Shown here: positions 1-8,760 of the stretch, piece after piece
Numbering within the stretch: position 1 is the first letter of the stretch
How the letters are laid out: each line of letters starts with the position of its first letter
Source of the DNA: Slackia equolifaciens
Lineage (GTDB): Bacteria > Actinomycetota > Coriobacteriia > Coriobacteriales > Eggerthellaceae
NCBI RefSeq assembly: GCF_003725995.1
Contig: NZ_QIBX01000012.1
Span: 20,733-84,732 of the forward strand
Length of the DNA: 64,000 nt
Direction of reading: 5' to 3'
Notes under the pieces: model-generated
Databases searched by the model: none
What the model saw: the letters and a program-made list of their open reading frames with translations, nothing else
What the model was told of the DNA's origin: nothing
Translations under genes and position numbers: made by a program

Positions 1-174
1 TGCCAGTTCGAGCTCAGCGAAACCGCTCCGCTCACTCCCACCGGCAAGATGGGCTGCGACACCGAGGCCGTCATGAAGGATCTCGGCTACACCGACGACG
101 AGATCAAGGCCGCCGAGGCAGAGGGTGCCGTCAAGGGTTCCACCGACCTCGCCGTTCTCCAGGGCAAAGCGTAA
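1..174 (+). CDS. Family III (CaiB/BaiF) CoA-transferase, C-terminal fragment
   Basis: Frame 1 is open from the window edge to TAA at 172-174, giving the last 57 residues of a protein whose start lies outside. The end reads MGCDTEAVMKDLGYTDDEI and so on, the pattern that closes family III CoA-transferases (target activated, then an LGY-x-DDEI helix). The full CaiB-like protein at 25764-26984 ends in a matching way (LTKLGYSKEKI). Family members move CoA between carboxylic acids. It sits just upstream of an acyl-CoA ligase, so the pair probably activates the same kind of acid. The assignment rests on a short tail only. Confidence 0.65.
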   Translation, partial: CQFELSETAPLTPTGKMGCDTEAVMKDLGYTDDEIKAAEAEGAVKGSTDLAVLQGKA

Positions 175-193
175 GCATTTACGTTTCTCCTGC

Positions 194-224
194 GAAGGGG
201 CGGGCCTACCCCGCCCCTTCTTTT
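194..224 (+). terminator. Intrinsic terminator after the CoA-transferase
   Basis: A perfect 11-bp stem (GAAGGGGCGGG / CCCGCCCCTTC) with a 5-nt loop is followed by TTTTAT. It lies between the CoA-transferase stop and the ligase start, so it may terminate the first gene or partly attenuate the second. Confidence 0.8.
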
Positions 225-247
225 ATCGCATATCCGATAGGACAAGC

Positions 248-1897
248 ATGATTACCGATCTGAAAATCAATGCCGAAGCAAAGAAACGCTACTATCGGCT
301 CGGATACTGGGGAACAAAAACCCTGTGCGACGTCTGGGACGAGCAATCGGCCCGCTTCGCGAACCGCACCTACGTCAAGGACGATCTGGGCGGAAACCTC
401 ACCTATGGCCAAGTCGACCGCCTCGCTTCGCGCCTCGCAACCTGGCTCAAGACCGAAGCAGGTGTGCAAAACGGTGACGTGGTGACGTTCCAAGTGCCCA
501 AGTGGGTCGAATTCTGCATCATCTACGTGGCGTGCCTCAAAGTAGGCGCCGTCATGCACCCCATCGCTACCAACTTCAACGCGGACGACCTCAATTATGC
601 GTTCGGTCTCGTGAAACCGCGCGTCTACATTTGCCCCACCAAGTACAAAGCGGTGGATTACGAAGCGCAGTTCCGCGAGCTCGGATGCGACGTCACGCGC
701 GACATGACGGTTTTGCTAATCGACCAGCACGATGCCCCGCGCGACGATTCCACCTGCGCGGCGCTTACCGACGTGCTCGCCCGCTGCGCGCCCCTCGATG
801 AGCCGTCGCCTTCATCCTCGGACGAGGTGGCATGCATCCTCTCAACCTCCGGCACCACCGGCCGCCCCAAGGCCGTCCTGCTCACGCACAACAATATCCT
901 GTTCTCCGAACGCGCCTATGTGTCGGTGCTCGACATGACGCCTGACGACGTGTGCTGGATGCCCTCGCCTTTGAACCATGCCACGGGTTTCTTCCACGGC
1001 CTTATCGCCACCATGCTCGTGGGCGCCTCCACCGTGCTCGAGCTCAAATTCAGCGCCGAAGACGCCATCGACCTCATCAATCGCGAAGGTTGCACCTGGT
1101 CGCACGGCGCTACGCCCTTCGTGCACGACATCGTGGCGTACATGGAAAAAACGGGCAAGCGTGCCGAGACGCTGCGTTTCTACCTGTGCGGCGGCGCCCC
1201 CGTGCCCAGCATCATGGTCGACCGCGCCTATGCCCTCGGGTTCCTTCTGTGCGAATCGTACGGCTCCACCGAAAGCTGCCCGCATATATACGTCCCGCTC
1301 GACAAGTGCCTTCACTGGGACGGCAATTGGTCGGGAATCGCCTACAAAGGCATCGAGGTTCGCGTCGTAGACGAGAAGCACAACCCTGTTCCTTTAGGCG
1401 AGCAAGGCGAGGAATGCTCGCGCGGGCCCCATCAGTTCGTGGGGTACCTCAATGACCCGGAGAACACCGCCAAAGCGCTCGATGACGAGGGCTGGTTCTA
1501 CAGCGGAGACCTGTGCGTCATGGACGAAGAGGGCCGTATCCGCATCACGGGCCGCAAGAAGGAGATTCTCATCCGCGGCGGCGAGAACATCTCGGTGAGC
1601 GAGGTGGATGCGAACGTGTCTGGCTGCCCCGGCATCGGGAACCATGCCACCATCGGCATGCCCGACCAGCGTCTAGGCGAGCGCATATGCACGTTCGTCG
1701 TTCCCAAGGGCGACGCGCGACCCACGGTGCCCGATGTCCAAGACTACCTACGAGCGAAAGGCGTGCCCAAGCGCCTGTGGCCCGAGCGCATCGAATACAT
1801 CGACGCCATCCCCTACACCAAGACAGGCAAAATCAGACGATTCGTTCTTCAGCAGGAGCTCGAGCGTCGCATGAAGGCCGAGCAAGAGGAAGGGTAA
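248..1897 (+). CDS. Acyl-CoA ligase, AMP-forming (CaiC-like)
   Basis: Predicted 549-aa ANL-superfamily ligase that activates a carboxylic acid to its CoA thioester through an acyl-adenylate. The P-loop STSGTTGRPK lies at residues 199-208, a YGSTES motif follows, the hinge region reads GRKKEILIRGGENIS, and the C-terminal catalytic lysine is K528 in TKTGK. ATG at 248 is chosen over the in-frame ATG at 125: the N-terminus from 248 looks like the family, an AGGA-like ribosome site precedes it, and the 125 start would overlap the upstream gene and run through its terminator. It follows a CaiB-like gene, and a second CaiB/CaiC set is at 24-27 kb. The substrate is unknown; a carnitine-type or hydroaromatic acid is possible. 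Confidence 0.85.
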   Translation: MITDLKINAEAKKRYYRLGYWGTKTLCDVWDEQSARFANRTYVKDDLGGNLTYGQVDRLASRLATWLKTEAGVQNGDVVTFQVPKWVEFCIIYVACLKVGAVMHPIATNFNADDLNYAFGLVKPRVYICPTKYKAVDYEAQFRELGCDVTRDMTVLLIDQHDAPRDDSTCAALTDVLARCAPLDEPSPSSSDEVACILSTSGTTGRPKAVLLTHNNILFSERAYVSVLDMTPDDVCWMPSPLNHATGFFHGLIATMLVGASTVLELKFSAEDAIDLINREGCTWSHGATPFVHDIVAYMEKTGKRAETLRFYLCGGAPVPSIMVDRAYALGFLLCESYGSTESCPHIYVPLDKCLHWDGNWSGIAYKGIEVRVVDEKHNPVPLGEQGEECSRGPHQFVGYLNDPENTAKALDDEGWFYSGDLCVMDEEGRIRITGRKKEILIRGGENISVSEVDANVSGCPGIGNHATIGMPDQRLGERICTFVVPKGDARPTVPDVQDYLRAKGVPKRLWPERIEYIDAIPYTKTGKIRRFVLQQELERRMKAEQEEG

Positions 1898-1948
1898 CAC
1901 TTCCCCACCGCTCACCCCGCCGATACGCAGAAACTAGAGAGGACCGCC

Positions 1949-2539
1949 ATGACCGCCCAGGAATTCCGCATCACCCGCACCCATGCCACATGGAAACCCC
2001 GCGTAACCGCCGAGGATATCCCGTTTTTCGAGGTCGAAGACACAGGCGACGTGCTCATGGCTCTTGGCGGTTCGGTTGAGGCCCACACATCTGGCTCGGG
2101 TCGCTCCCTTGTCCACGAACTCCCCTATGCTTTCGCCCATGCTAACGAAGTGACCGCCGATCATGCTCCCTTCGTCTCGCTGGCCGATCTGCCGGAAGGC
2201 GTCACGCTCAACTACCGCATCGACGGCGGGCTCAACAACAACTGCATCGTGTTTTCGTGGTCTATCGAGAACCCGGAGGCCTATGCGCTCAAATGGGTGT
2301 GCATCAAGACCTTCACGGGAATGCAGGTCAAGTACGTGACCGAGAAAAAGCGCTCGCCGCTCATCTTTGCGTTCGCCGACGAGGACGCATTCGCCTACTG
2401 CGACAAGATGCCCTGCGAGGAATGCGCCTTCAGATGCAAAAGCGGCTTCTATGCCTACGCTTGCATCAGCGGCGTGGGCATCGTAAAGATGCCCATCGAT
2501 CGCGTGAGCATGATCACGTTCGGCAAGTTCGACGAGTAG
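1949..2539 (+). CDS. Conserved-looking hypothetical protein with Cys cluster
   Basis: 196 aa, about 50 nt after the ligase on the same strand with GAGAGG upstream of the ATG, so probably co-transcribed. I do not recognise the family. No membrane segment or signal peptide is seen. A cysteine cluster near the C-terminal third (CDKMPCEECAFRC, then a further Cys) could bind metal or form disulfides. A terminator follows directly. Codon use resembles the neighbouring metabolic genes. A role alongside the ligase is only suggested by position. Confidence 0.7.
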   Translation: MTAQEFRITRTHATWKPRVTAEDIPFFEVEDTGDVLMALGGSVEAHTSGSGRSLVHELPYAFAHANEVTADHAPFVSLADLPEGVTLNYRIDGGLNNNCIVFSWSIENPEAYALKWVCIKTFTGMQVKYVTEKKRSPLIFAFADEDAFAYCDKMPCEECAFRCKSGFYAYACISGVGIVKMPIDRVSMITFGKFDE

Positions 2540-2585
2540 GCCGAAACGCCGCAAACCCAACGCGAGAAACGCTTTAATCAGATGC

Positions 2586-2622
2586 AAAAAAGAAGGCAGC
2601 CATCCGGTTGCCTTCTTTTGTT
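2586..2622. terminator. Bidirectional intrinsic terminator
   Basis: The 11-bp stem AAAAGAAGGCA / TGCCTTCTTTT has T-runs on both strands. It lies between two convergent genes (hypothetical on plus, LysR on minus) and can serve both. Confidence 0.8.
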
Positions 2623-2765
2623 TCAAATGCAAATGCCGACGATGCTCGCGTAAAAGCCACGCCTTGAGCCCATGAGGCCTGCGCCGTCAAAGGCGAACGC
2701 AGCCTCTCCCCCGTGAAACCACGCAGACAAGGAGGAGGGCGCCGTGCCCTTTCGGCAGCACGAAG

Positions 2766-3689
2766 CTACTCCTCGCGCCCGTGTGGGAACGCCGCGCCGG
2801 AATCCAGCCCCATCACGAACTCGATGAAGCTCTCGAGGGCAAGGTTCTTGAACTCGGCCTTCTTATACACCATGTACACCTGGTGGAAATCGTAAGGCAC
2901 CTCGTTCTCATCGATGGGAACGACCGAGACCTTGGTGAACGGCTTGAGGCCGATGGTGTTGAGCACGAGCGCGCATGTGTCATCCTTGATGGCGGAGAGC
3001 ATGCCGCCCACGGTGATCTCGTCGTCGAACTCGTAGTTCGCAGGAATATGATGCTCGGCCAAAAGCTCGGCCATCTCGTCGCCCACAGGCGTGCCGCGAC
3101 GGTAGGTGATTACGTTATGCCCCACCAGATCCTCGAGCTGAATCTTATCCTTTGACGCCAGCGGATGCTCTTCGTTGACGGCGATAACCACCTCTTGCAC
3201 CGACACGGGCTCAAAGCACAGCGCCGGCTCTTCCTCGAATCCCTTCGCGGCGAACACGATGTCGTAGCGGTCGTCCTTGAGGCCCTGAATCAATGGGTTC
3301 GAGAAGCCCTGCATGATTTCGAAATGAACCTCGGCGCTATACTTCTCATGGAACGCCTCGATGAGCGAGGGCAGATAATCGCCCGTCACCGTGTAAAGAG
3401 CGCCCACCTTGAGCGTACCTGAAAGCTTACCGGTGTATTCATGCATGACCTCCACGCCGCGATCGAGCTCACGCAGCGCGCGACCTACATAATCGGCGAA
3501 CTCGCGACCGTAACGCGTAAGGCGCACATTGCGCCCCTCGCGCTTGAACAACGGCACGCCCAGCTCGCGCTCGAGCGACTTGATGGCGTCGGAAAGCGCA
3601 GGCTGACTGATATAGAGCTCTTTTGCGGCCTTGGTGTAGTGCTGGAGCTCTGCGAGTTTGCGGAAGTAGTACAGCTGAGACAGGTTCAT
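2766..3689 (-). CDS. LysR-family transcriptional regulator
   Basis: 307 aa. The N-terminal winged HTH is typical (MNLSQLYYFRKLAEL, then YTKAAKELYISQPALSDAIKSLE), followed by a periplasmic-binding-type effector domain. ATG at 3689 gives the usual LysR beginning and has AGGGTGA upstream; an in-frame ATG at 3755 would add 22 residues with no ribosome site. It is divergent from the acyl-CoA dehydrogenase at 4121, and the shared intergenic region holds a dyad at 3951-3968. By family habit it probably regulates that gene and itself, responding to a small acid or CoA ester. The effector is unknown. Confidence 0.9.
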   Translation of the reverse strand: MNLSQLYYFRKLAELQHYTKAAKELYISQPALSDAIKSLERELGVPLFKREGRNVRLTRYGREFADYVGRALRELDRGVEVMHEYTGKLSGTLKVGALYTVTGDYLPSLIEAFHEKYSAEVHFEIMQGFSNPLIQGLKDDRYDIVFAAKGFEEEPALCFEPVSVQEVVIAVNEEHPLASKDKIQLEDLVGHNVITYRRGTPVGDEMAELLAEHHIPANYEFDDEITVGGMLSAIKDDTCALVLNTIGLKPFTKVSVVPIDENEVPYDFHQVYMVYKKAEFKNLALESFIEFVMGLDSGAAFPHGREE

Positions 3690-3950
3690 GCCGGGAATCA
3701 CCCTGTTCTTATATGCAAGGGCCAATACGCGCTTCTCGATTGGGGTCGCTTCCATAAGCGAAGTTTATGAAAGCATACAATCAATAAGCTCTGCCTATTA
3801 TACGTAAAATCGTGTGTACGCCTCCATGATTGCTCGTATTTTTTCAAAAAGATCGCCTCTTCTATGCATATGACGCACAATGCAATGAAGGCGCATCGCC
3901 CTTCCCCGCCTCAATCGTGTCAACACACTCGATTAGAGGCATTCTTTTAC

Positions 3951-3968
3951 ACATATTTCGTAATATGT
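3951..3968. promoter_or_regulatory. Operator-like dyad in the LysR/acyl-CoA dehydrogenase intergenic region
   Basis: A perfect 7-bp inverted repeat ACATATT/AATATGT with a 4-nt spacer lies about 150 bp upstream of the dehydrogenase and about 260 bp upstream of the LysR gene. It resembles the dyad at 13354-13372 (core TATT...AATA). LysR binding is inferred from position and symmetry. Confidence 0.45.
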
Positions 3969-4120
3969 CCGGCAAATATTCAAATGATTAGTTTTATCTA
4001 TGATTAATAAGGAAATCTTGTAGTGTTACTGAATTGTATTTCCCACAAAAAGCTCGGATAATGTGAATCAGCAAGAGCAAGGAAGCTCAAGCAAGGATCC
4101 ATTGGACAAAGGAGGTTTGA

Positions 4121-5317
4121 ATGAATCCTAACGCTAAGATCACCGACGAGCAGTTTGAGGCGTACCTCAAGCAGATTCGCGAGCTGGTGGAGGGTCCCTT
4201 CGACGAGATGCAGAAGGAGATCGAGGTCACGAACACCTTCCCCGAGGAGTTCTACGAGCTCGCCAAGAAGAACGACCTGTATCGTTTCTACCTGCCCTCT
4301 GAGTACGGTGGATGGGACCTCAACGAGCTCGAGATCCTGCGCGTCCAGGAAGAGTTCTCCCGTGGCCCTGGCGGAATGCGTATGCACCTGCACCATGCCG
4401 CTGACATGAACTGGCGTATCCTTGACGACTACGGCAAGCCGGAGCTCAAGGCCAAGTACATGGACAAGTTCCAGGACAAGACCATCTACTGCAACTTCGC
4501 CATCACCGAGCAGAACGGCGGCACCGGTGCTGACCTGCACACCACCGCTCTGAAGGACGAGAACGGCAACTACGTCCTCAACGGCGAGAAGTGGCTGATC
4601 TCCCACACCGACTGCTCTGACTTCACCTACGTCATCGCTGTGACCGATCCCGAGAAGTCCGGCAACGAGCGTCTGTCCGCCTTCTTCGTGCCCAACGATG
4701 CTCCTGGCTTCGAGATTGTTCCTATGCCCCACATGATGGGCTGCAAGGGTGCTGGCCATGCTGGCCTGAAGTTCACCAACCTGGTGCTGTCCCCCGAGTA
4801 CCTGCTCGGCGAAGAGGGCCAGGGCATGGAGATCGCCATCCACTCCCTGTCTGTCTCCCGCGTGCACATCGCTATGTCCAACCTGGGTATGGCTCAGCGC
4901 ATGCTCGAGATCTCCATCAAGCGCGCTCAGGATCGCGTGACCTTCGGTAAGCCGATCGCCAAGCGCCAGATGATCAAGGCCAAGATCGCCGACATGGATA
5001 TGATGATTCATGTGCTCCGTTGCGCCATCTACGACTTCGCTCGCGACTTCGACCTGGATCCCCACAACGAGTACGTCACCGAGAAGGCCGCTATCTGCAA
5101 GCTCTTCTCCATCAACACCGTCAAGCTCGTCTCCGACGAGATGCTTGAGATCTTCGGTGGCGACGGCTACTTCGAGGATTCCCCCTATGGCCCGACCGAG
5201 CGTCTGTACCGCGACTGCCGTGCTATGTGGCTGGAAGAGGGCGCTCCCTGCGTCCAGCGCATCACCATCGCTCGCGAGTGCGAGAAGCATGCCGGCCGCA
5301 TCAAGTACAACTTCTAA
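4121..5317 (+). CDS. Acyl-CoA dehydrogenase (FAD), MCAD-type catalytic Glu
   Basis: 398 aa with the three-part acyl-CoA dehydrogenase fold: alpha N-domain, beta middle domain (ITEQNGGTGADLHT, FAD/substrate loop), alpha C-domain with DRVTFGKPIAKRQ and IFGGDGY. The canonical base is present as E373 in LEEGA. It uses an electron-transferring flavoprotein and could run in the oxidative or reductive direction with FixAB at 34.7-36.4 kb. A strong AAAGGAGG site sits 6 nt before the ATG. Divergent from a LysR gene and followed by a terminator, so probably a single-gene unit. Codon use is strongly biased (many GCT, CTG, TCC), suggesting high expression. Confidence 0.92.
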   Translation: MNPNAKITDEQFEAYLKQIRELVEGPFDEMQKEIEVTNTFPEEFYELAKKNDLYRFYLPSEYGGWDLNELEILRVQEEFSRGPGGMRMHLHHAADMNWRILDDYGKPELKAKYMDKFQDKTIYCNFAITEQNGGTGADLHTTALKDENGNYVLNGEKWLISHTDCSDFTYVIAVTDPEKSGNERLSAFFVPNDAPGFEIVPMPHMMGCKGAGHAGLKFTNLVLSPEYLLGEEGQGMEIAIHSLSVSRVHIAMSNLGMAQRMLEISIKRAQDRVTFGKPIAKRQMIKAKIADMDMMIHVLRCAIYDFARDFDLDPHNEYVTEKAAICKLFSINTVKLVSDEMLEIFGGDGYFEDSPYGPTERLYRDCRAMWLEEGAPCVQRITIARECEKHAGRIKYNF

Positions 5318-5357
5318 GTCGTTGCTTGAATCGGCTGTGCGTTGCGCAGCTTGAATT

Positions 5358-5393
5358 AAGGCGGCATGCCCCTGGCGTGCCGCCTTTTCTTTT
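5358..5393 (+). terminator. Intrinsic terminator after acyl-CoA dehydrogenase
   Basis: Stem AAGGCGGCA / TGCCGCCTT, extended inside by GCC/GGC, followed by TTTCTTTT. Confidence 0.85.
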
Positions 5394-5428
5394 GTCGGCC
5401 TACGCACGGATTCGAAAGAAGGAGCTCC

Positions 5429-6196
5429 ATGCAGCCACTATCAATCAGAAACGTATCCATCGGAGAGGGCTCGCCAAAAATCATCGTATCGCTCATGGGT
5501 AAAAACGCGGCGGAAGCAATCGCCCAGGGCCTTGCCGCCCTTGAAGCGGGCGCCGATTGCCTTGAATGGCGCGCCGATTTCTGCGAGAACGTCCACGACG
5601 TGCGGTCCATGGCGCTCGACGCCGCATCGTTGCGCAGCGCCTTCGGTGATGCTCTGCTCCTATTCACCTTCCGCTCCACGCCTCAAGGCGGACAGATGGA
5701 GCTTCCCGTTCCCGAATACGCAGAGCTTACCGAGGCCATGATTCGCACAGGTGCATTCGATATCGTAGACGTCGAGTCATGGATCGGCGACGACCAGGTG
5801 CGCGCGCTTATGGCTGCCGCTCACGAATGCGGCGTGGCCGCGATCATCTCGCACCACGATTTCGAAAAGACGCCGAGCGTGGATTGGATGGTCTCCGAGA
5901 TGCGGCGTTTCCAGGATTTAGGAGCCGACATCCCCAAGATTGCTGTGATGGCGCACGACGCATCCGATACGCTGCGTCTCCTGCAGGCCACCGAAGAGAT
6001 GGGCCGCGTTTATGCCGACGGCCCGCTCATCACCATGGCCATGGGGCGCTACGGGGCGCTTTCGCGCCTTACGGGCGAGGTATTCGGCTCGGCGATGACG
6101 TTTTGCGCAGTCGAAGAGGCCTCGGCGCCGGGACAAGTGGACATCTCCCTCGCGCACTCGCTCATGGAGGGGATCCACTCCATTCACTCCCGCTAG
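5429..6196 (+). CDS. aroD: 3-dehydroquinate dehydratase, type I
   Basis: 255 aa, the length of type I dehydroquinases. Every active-site residue known from enteric AroD is at the same number here: E46 and R48 (LEWRAD), R82, H143 (SHHDF), the Schiff-base lysine K170 (IPKIAVM), R213 (LSRLTGEVFGSAMTF) and Q236. It interconverts 3-dehydroquinate and 3-dehydroshikimate. AAGGAG lies 5 nt before ATG 5429; an upstream in-frame ATG at 5366 falls inside the preceding terminator. It is followed by a YdiB-like dehydrogenase, the pair seen in E. coli (ydiB-aroD). A second, unrelated dehydroquinase (aroQ) lies at 10565, so one of the two is likely catabolic. Confidence 0.95.
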   Translation: MQPLSIRNVSIGEGSPKIIVSLMGKNAAEAIAQGLAALEAGADCLEWRADFCENVHDVRSMALDAASLRSAFGDALLLFTFRSTPQGGQMELPVPEYAELTEAMIRTGAFDIVDVESWIGDDQVRALMAAAHECGVAAIISHHDFEKTPSVDWMVSEMRRFQDLGADIPKIAVMAHDASDTLRLLQATEEMGRVYADGPLITMAMGRYGALSRLTGEVFGSAMTFCAVEEASAPGQVDISLAHSLMEGIHSIHSR

Positions 6197-6349
6197 CCAT
6201 TCAGTCGAAAATCGCATGTCAACATGCACGTTTCTTCGTCCCAAATAGCCCAATTTATGGGGCGAAATATGAACGCAAACCGAGTACTATTGCGGAAGGA
6301 CGAAAAGAGCCACAAGGCCGTCCGACCCGTGTATCAGGAGGTTTAAACC

Positions 6350-7234
6350 ATGGGTGAAAAAGAACGCATCTCCGGCCACACTCATCTCATTTCGCTGATC
6401 GGCAGCCCGGTTGCCCATTCAGGCTCCCCTGCCACCCACAACCTCTCGTTCGAAAAGCTTGGCATCGACTCGGCATACCTCGTGTTCGACGTCAAGGAAG
6501 ATGGCGTGGAAACCGCCCTTGCCGCCATGCGCGCTCTAGAGGGTTGGGACGGGTCCAATGTCACCATGCCCTGCAAGCGCGCCGTCATTCCCTATCTTGA
6601 CGAGCTCGATCCGGCCGCCGAGCTCATGGGCGCCGTAAACGTCATCGAGAAGAAGGACGGCAAGCTCAAAGGCTACAACACCGACGGCGTAGGCTTCATG
6701 ACCAATCTCCGCAAGCACGGCGTTACCGACAAAGGCGCCACGATGACGCTCGTGGGCATTGGCGGAGCGGGCTCGGCCGTGCTCACCCAGGCTGCGCTTG
6801 ACGGCGTGAAGACGATCCATGCATTCGCGCGTGCCAATTTCGACGGCACCTATGAACGCGTAGCAGAAGGCCTCGTGCCCGCCGTCAATGCCAAGACCGA
6901 ATGCGACGTCCAGCTGCACGACCTTGCCGACATGGATCTGCTCAAGAAATGCATCGAGGAGTCCGACATCCTGGTCAACGCCACCAACGTTGGCATGGGC
7001 GAAGGTTGCGAGGATTCCCTGATTCCCGTTGACTACCTGCGCCCCGACCTTGCGGTGGCCGACGTCATCTACTTCCCGCGCGAAACGCGTCTGATTCGCG
7101 ACGCCAAGGCCCTGGGCTGCGTCACCGTGCCCGGCATTGGCATGATGCTCGAGCAGGCGGCCGCCGGCGAGAAGATCTGGTACGACGCCGAGATGCCCAC
7201 CGAGGAAATTGCCGAGGCTTTGTTCTCCGAGTAG
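6350..7234 (+). CDS. aroE: Quinate/shikimate 5-dehydrogenase (AroE/YdiB family)
   Basis: 294 aa. The substrate site is intact: SPVAHSGSP with S24 and S26, NVTMPCK with K76, and YNTDG with D112. The Rossmann loop GIGGAGSA follows. The segment after it reads FARANFD, then TECDVQLHDLADMDLL, closer to YdiB (quinate/shikimate, NAD- or NADP-linked) than to classical AroE. GGAGG lies 9 nt before the ATG. It is 153 nt after aroD and ends at a strong terminator, so the two may be one unit. It would reduce dehydroquinate/dehydroshikimate or oxidise quinate/shikimate. The direction and cofactor cannot be read from sequence. Confidence 0.92.
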   Translation: MGEKERISGHTHLISLIGSPVAHSGSPATHNLSFEKLGIDSAYLVFDVKEDGVETALAAMRALEGWDGSNVTMPCKRAVIPYLDELDPAAELMGAVNVIEKKDGKLKGYNTDGVGFMTNLRKHGVTDKGATMTLVGIGGAGSAVLTQAALDGVKTIHAFARANFDGTYERVAEGLVPAVNAKTECDVQLHDLADMDLLKKCIEESDILVNATNVGMGEGCEDSLIPVDYLRPDLAVADVIYFPRETRLIRDAKALGCVTVPGIGMMLEQAAAGEKIWYDAEMPTEEIAEALFSE

Positions 7235-7350
7235 GATTGCTTTACGCGATTCGCGGCAACGTCGGTACCGTTGCCGTACAAGAGACGCAGTAGAGCCTTC
7301 ATCGCATAAGGCCAGTCTTTTCCAAAACGCAGGATAAGTATTATGGGCGC

Positions 7351-7386
7351 AGAGGGAAGAGGTAATCCTCTTCCCTCTCGTTTTAT
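7351..7386 (+). terminator. Intrinsic terminator after aroE
   Basis: Perfect 12-bp stem AGAGGGAAGAGG / CCTCTTCCCTCT with a TAAT loop, then CGTTTTATCC. Confidence 0.85.
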
Positions 7387-7420
7387 CCTCTCCTCTCCTC
7401 GTTTTGCCTCTGCCTCCCCT

Positions 7421-7448
7421 CCCTTGCCCTTGCCCTTGCCCTTGCCCT
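7421..7448. repeat. CCCTTG hexanucleotide tandem repeat
   Basis: Four exact copies of CCCTTG plus a partial copy, inside a C/T-rich stretch after the aroE terminator. Such a tract is prone to slippage. No reading frame here looks like a gene. Confidence 0.8.
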
Positions 7449-8404
7449 CTGTCGCTCATTCTTTTTCTTTCATCAGCCCCTTCTCTCCGACACCCGTCTC
7501 CACTTGCCAGACTCCCCCAAGATATAGCAACAAGCGCACTGAGGAGTTGGCGTCTCCCCTTCTGCCCGACACCTTACTTTTTACGTGTACTTACCTCCTC
7601 GTTCAACCCCGCAGCGCAGAACGCTCTATTGCCCACGATGCATCCCAACCGAACTAAGTCTGCTGGTCAATAGTTCAGTCGGACACATTCCTCCATCTCC
7701 GTAGCCGAACTTCGGCCCTAAAACCAGACCTAGCTTTACAACTAGACTCCATCTCAAAAGCGGGAACGTTCTTATATTCGGAGTGATCCCCGAACCTCGC
7801 AGCAACCATATGCCAAGGCCGGCTAAAGAACTCGCCGCAGTAATCCACCTTGGTCAAAAAACACCCTAATGGGCGCTGACGTTGTTCGATTCACGACTCG
7901 TGGTCATTTTTTACCCAAATGGGCGATACCGACATTCGAAAAGCCCCTCCTGAATGCGAAGACCCTCTCATAGGGCACCTCGAAACGCATAAATTGTTCT
8001 ATAGCTGCATTTTCCTCCGCTTTCGTGCCATGAATCGGCTCTGGCGAACCCTATTTTCGCCCATTTACGTACAATTTGACCAAGCTATCAATAATGCACC
8101 CACGCATCGCCCATTCGAGTAAATATTGACCAATTAGAAGGTTGCCGTCTCCCATGCCTGTATGCAAACCACAGCATGTACTTTTACGACAAATCGTCTG
8201 CCAGGAGATCGCCGACCTGCCTATCACAGTAAAGATCAACTCGTTTGTGCCATGGCCAAGGAGGGCTGCTGCCCCTGCATGGATATAGGTCCACGGCTCA
8301 AGTCCACGAGGTCAACCGGACGTGCTTTGATGACTGCTATTAAGAAAAGCATACAGAGTTGCTGTTTTTGCAGTCGACTCACTTGAAAAGAACACCAATC
8401 CCAT
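7449..8404. other. Long non-coding stretch, no gene recognised
   Basis: Nearly 1 kb between aroE and the permease. Short open frames of 60-75 codons exist on both strands, but none has a ribosome site with a recognisable protein, and base composition is mixed and less GC-biased than the flanks. I see no RNA gene or clear promoter. It may be decayed sequence or carry an unrecognised RNA. Confidence 0.5.
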
Positions 8405-8420
8405 GCTTTGCCTCACGGCG

Positions 8421-8533
8421 TAATAGGCTTCGTCTCGCAGTTAGATGGGCTTTTGCTTTGCCTCCCTGCAGCCCAATAGGCTTTGCACTCCCCTGCGGTT
8501 CAATAGGCTTCGCCCTACGGTCAGATACGCTTC
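8421..8533. repeat. Degenerate AATAGGCTTCG-type direct repeats
   Basis: The core AATAGGCTT occurs exactly at 8422, 8475 and 8502, with related AGATGGGCTT at 8443 and AGATACGCTT at 8523. Spacing alternates between about 22 and 27-31 nt. Units are too divergent and too close for a CRISPR array. Confidence 0.5.
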
Positions 8534-8615
8534 GCTTCGTAAGTGTCATCCATAGAAAAGTGACTACCAAAGCTCCGAACAAAAAGATATGACAGAACCA
8601 AAAGCCGCATACGCA

Positions 8616-8659
8616 TGCAAAGCGAGGCCCCAGGCAGCTGCCCAGGGCCTCGCTTTGCA
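8616..8659 (-). terminator. Long hairpin downstream of the permease gene
   Basis: A perfect 15-bp stem TGCAAAGCGAGGCCC / GGGCCTCGCTTTGCA with a 14-nt loop lies about 100 nt after the minus-strand permease stop. No T-run directly follows on the minus strand, so terminator function is likely but not certain. Confidence 0.5.
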
Positions 8660-8760
8660 GAGATACGATCCCGCATCGGTATTCAATCGGAAGAACCTTC
8701 GCAACAGCATCAAATGGTAGTCGACATAGTACCGACCACGAAGACGCAGGTCACCCGAGA

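Noticed and set aside
7343..7673. Short Pro/Leu-rich open frames after aroE
   Set aside because: They start inside the aroE terminator and run through the CCCTTG microsatellite; no protein-like features.
8421..8533. CRISPR-like array
   Set aside because: Units are imperfect, spacing is 22-31 nt with no real spacers, and no cas gene is in the window.
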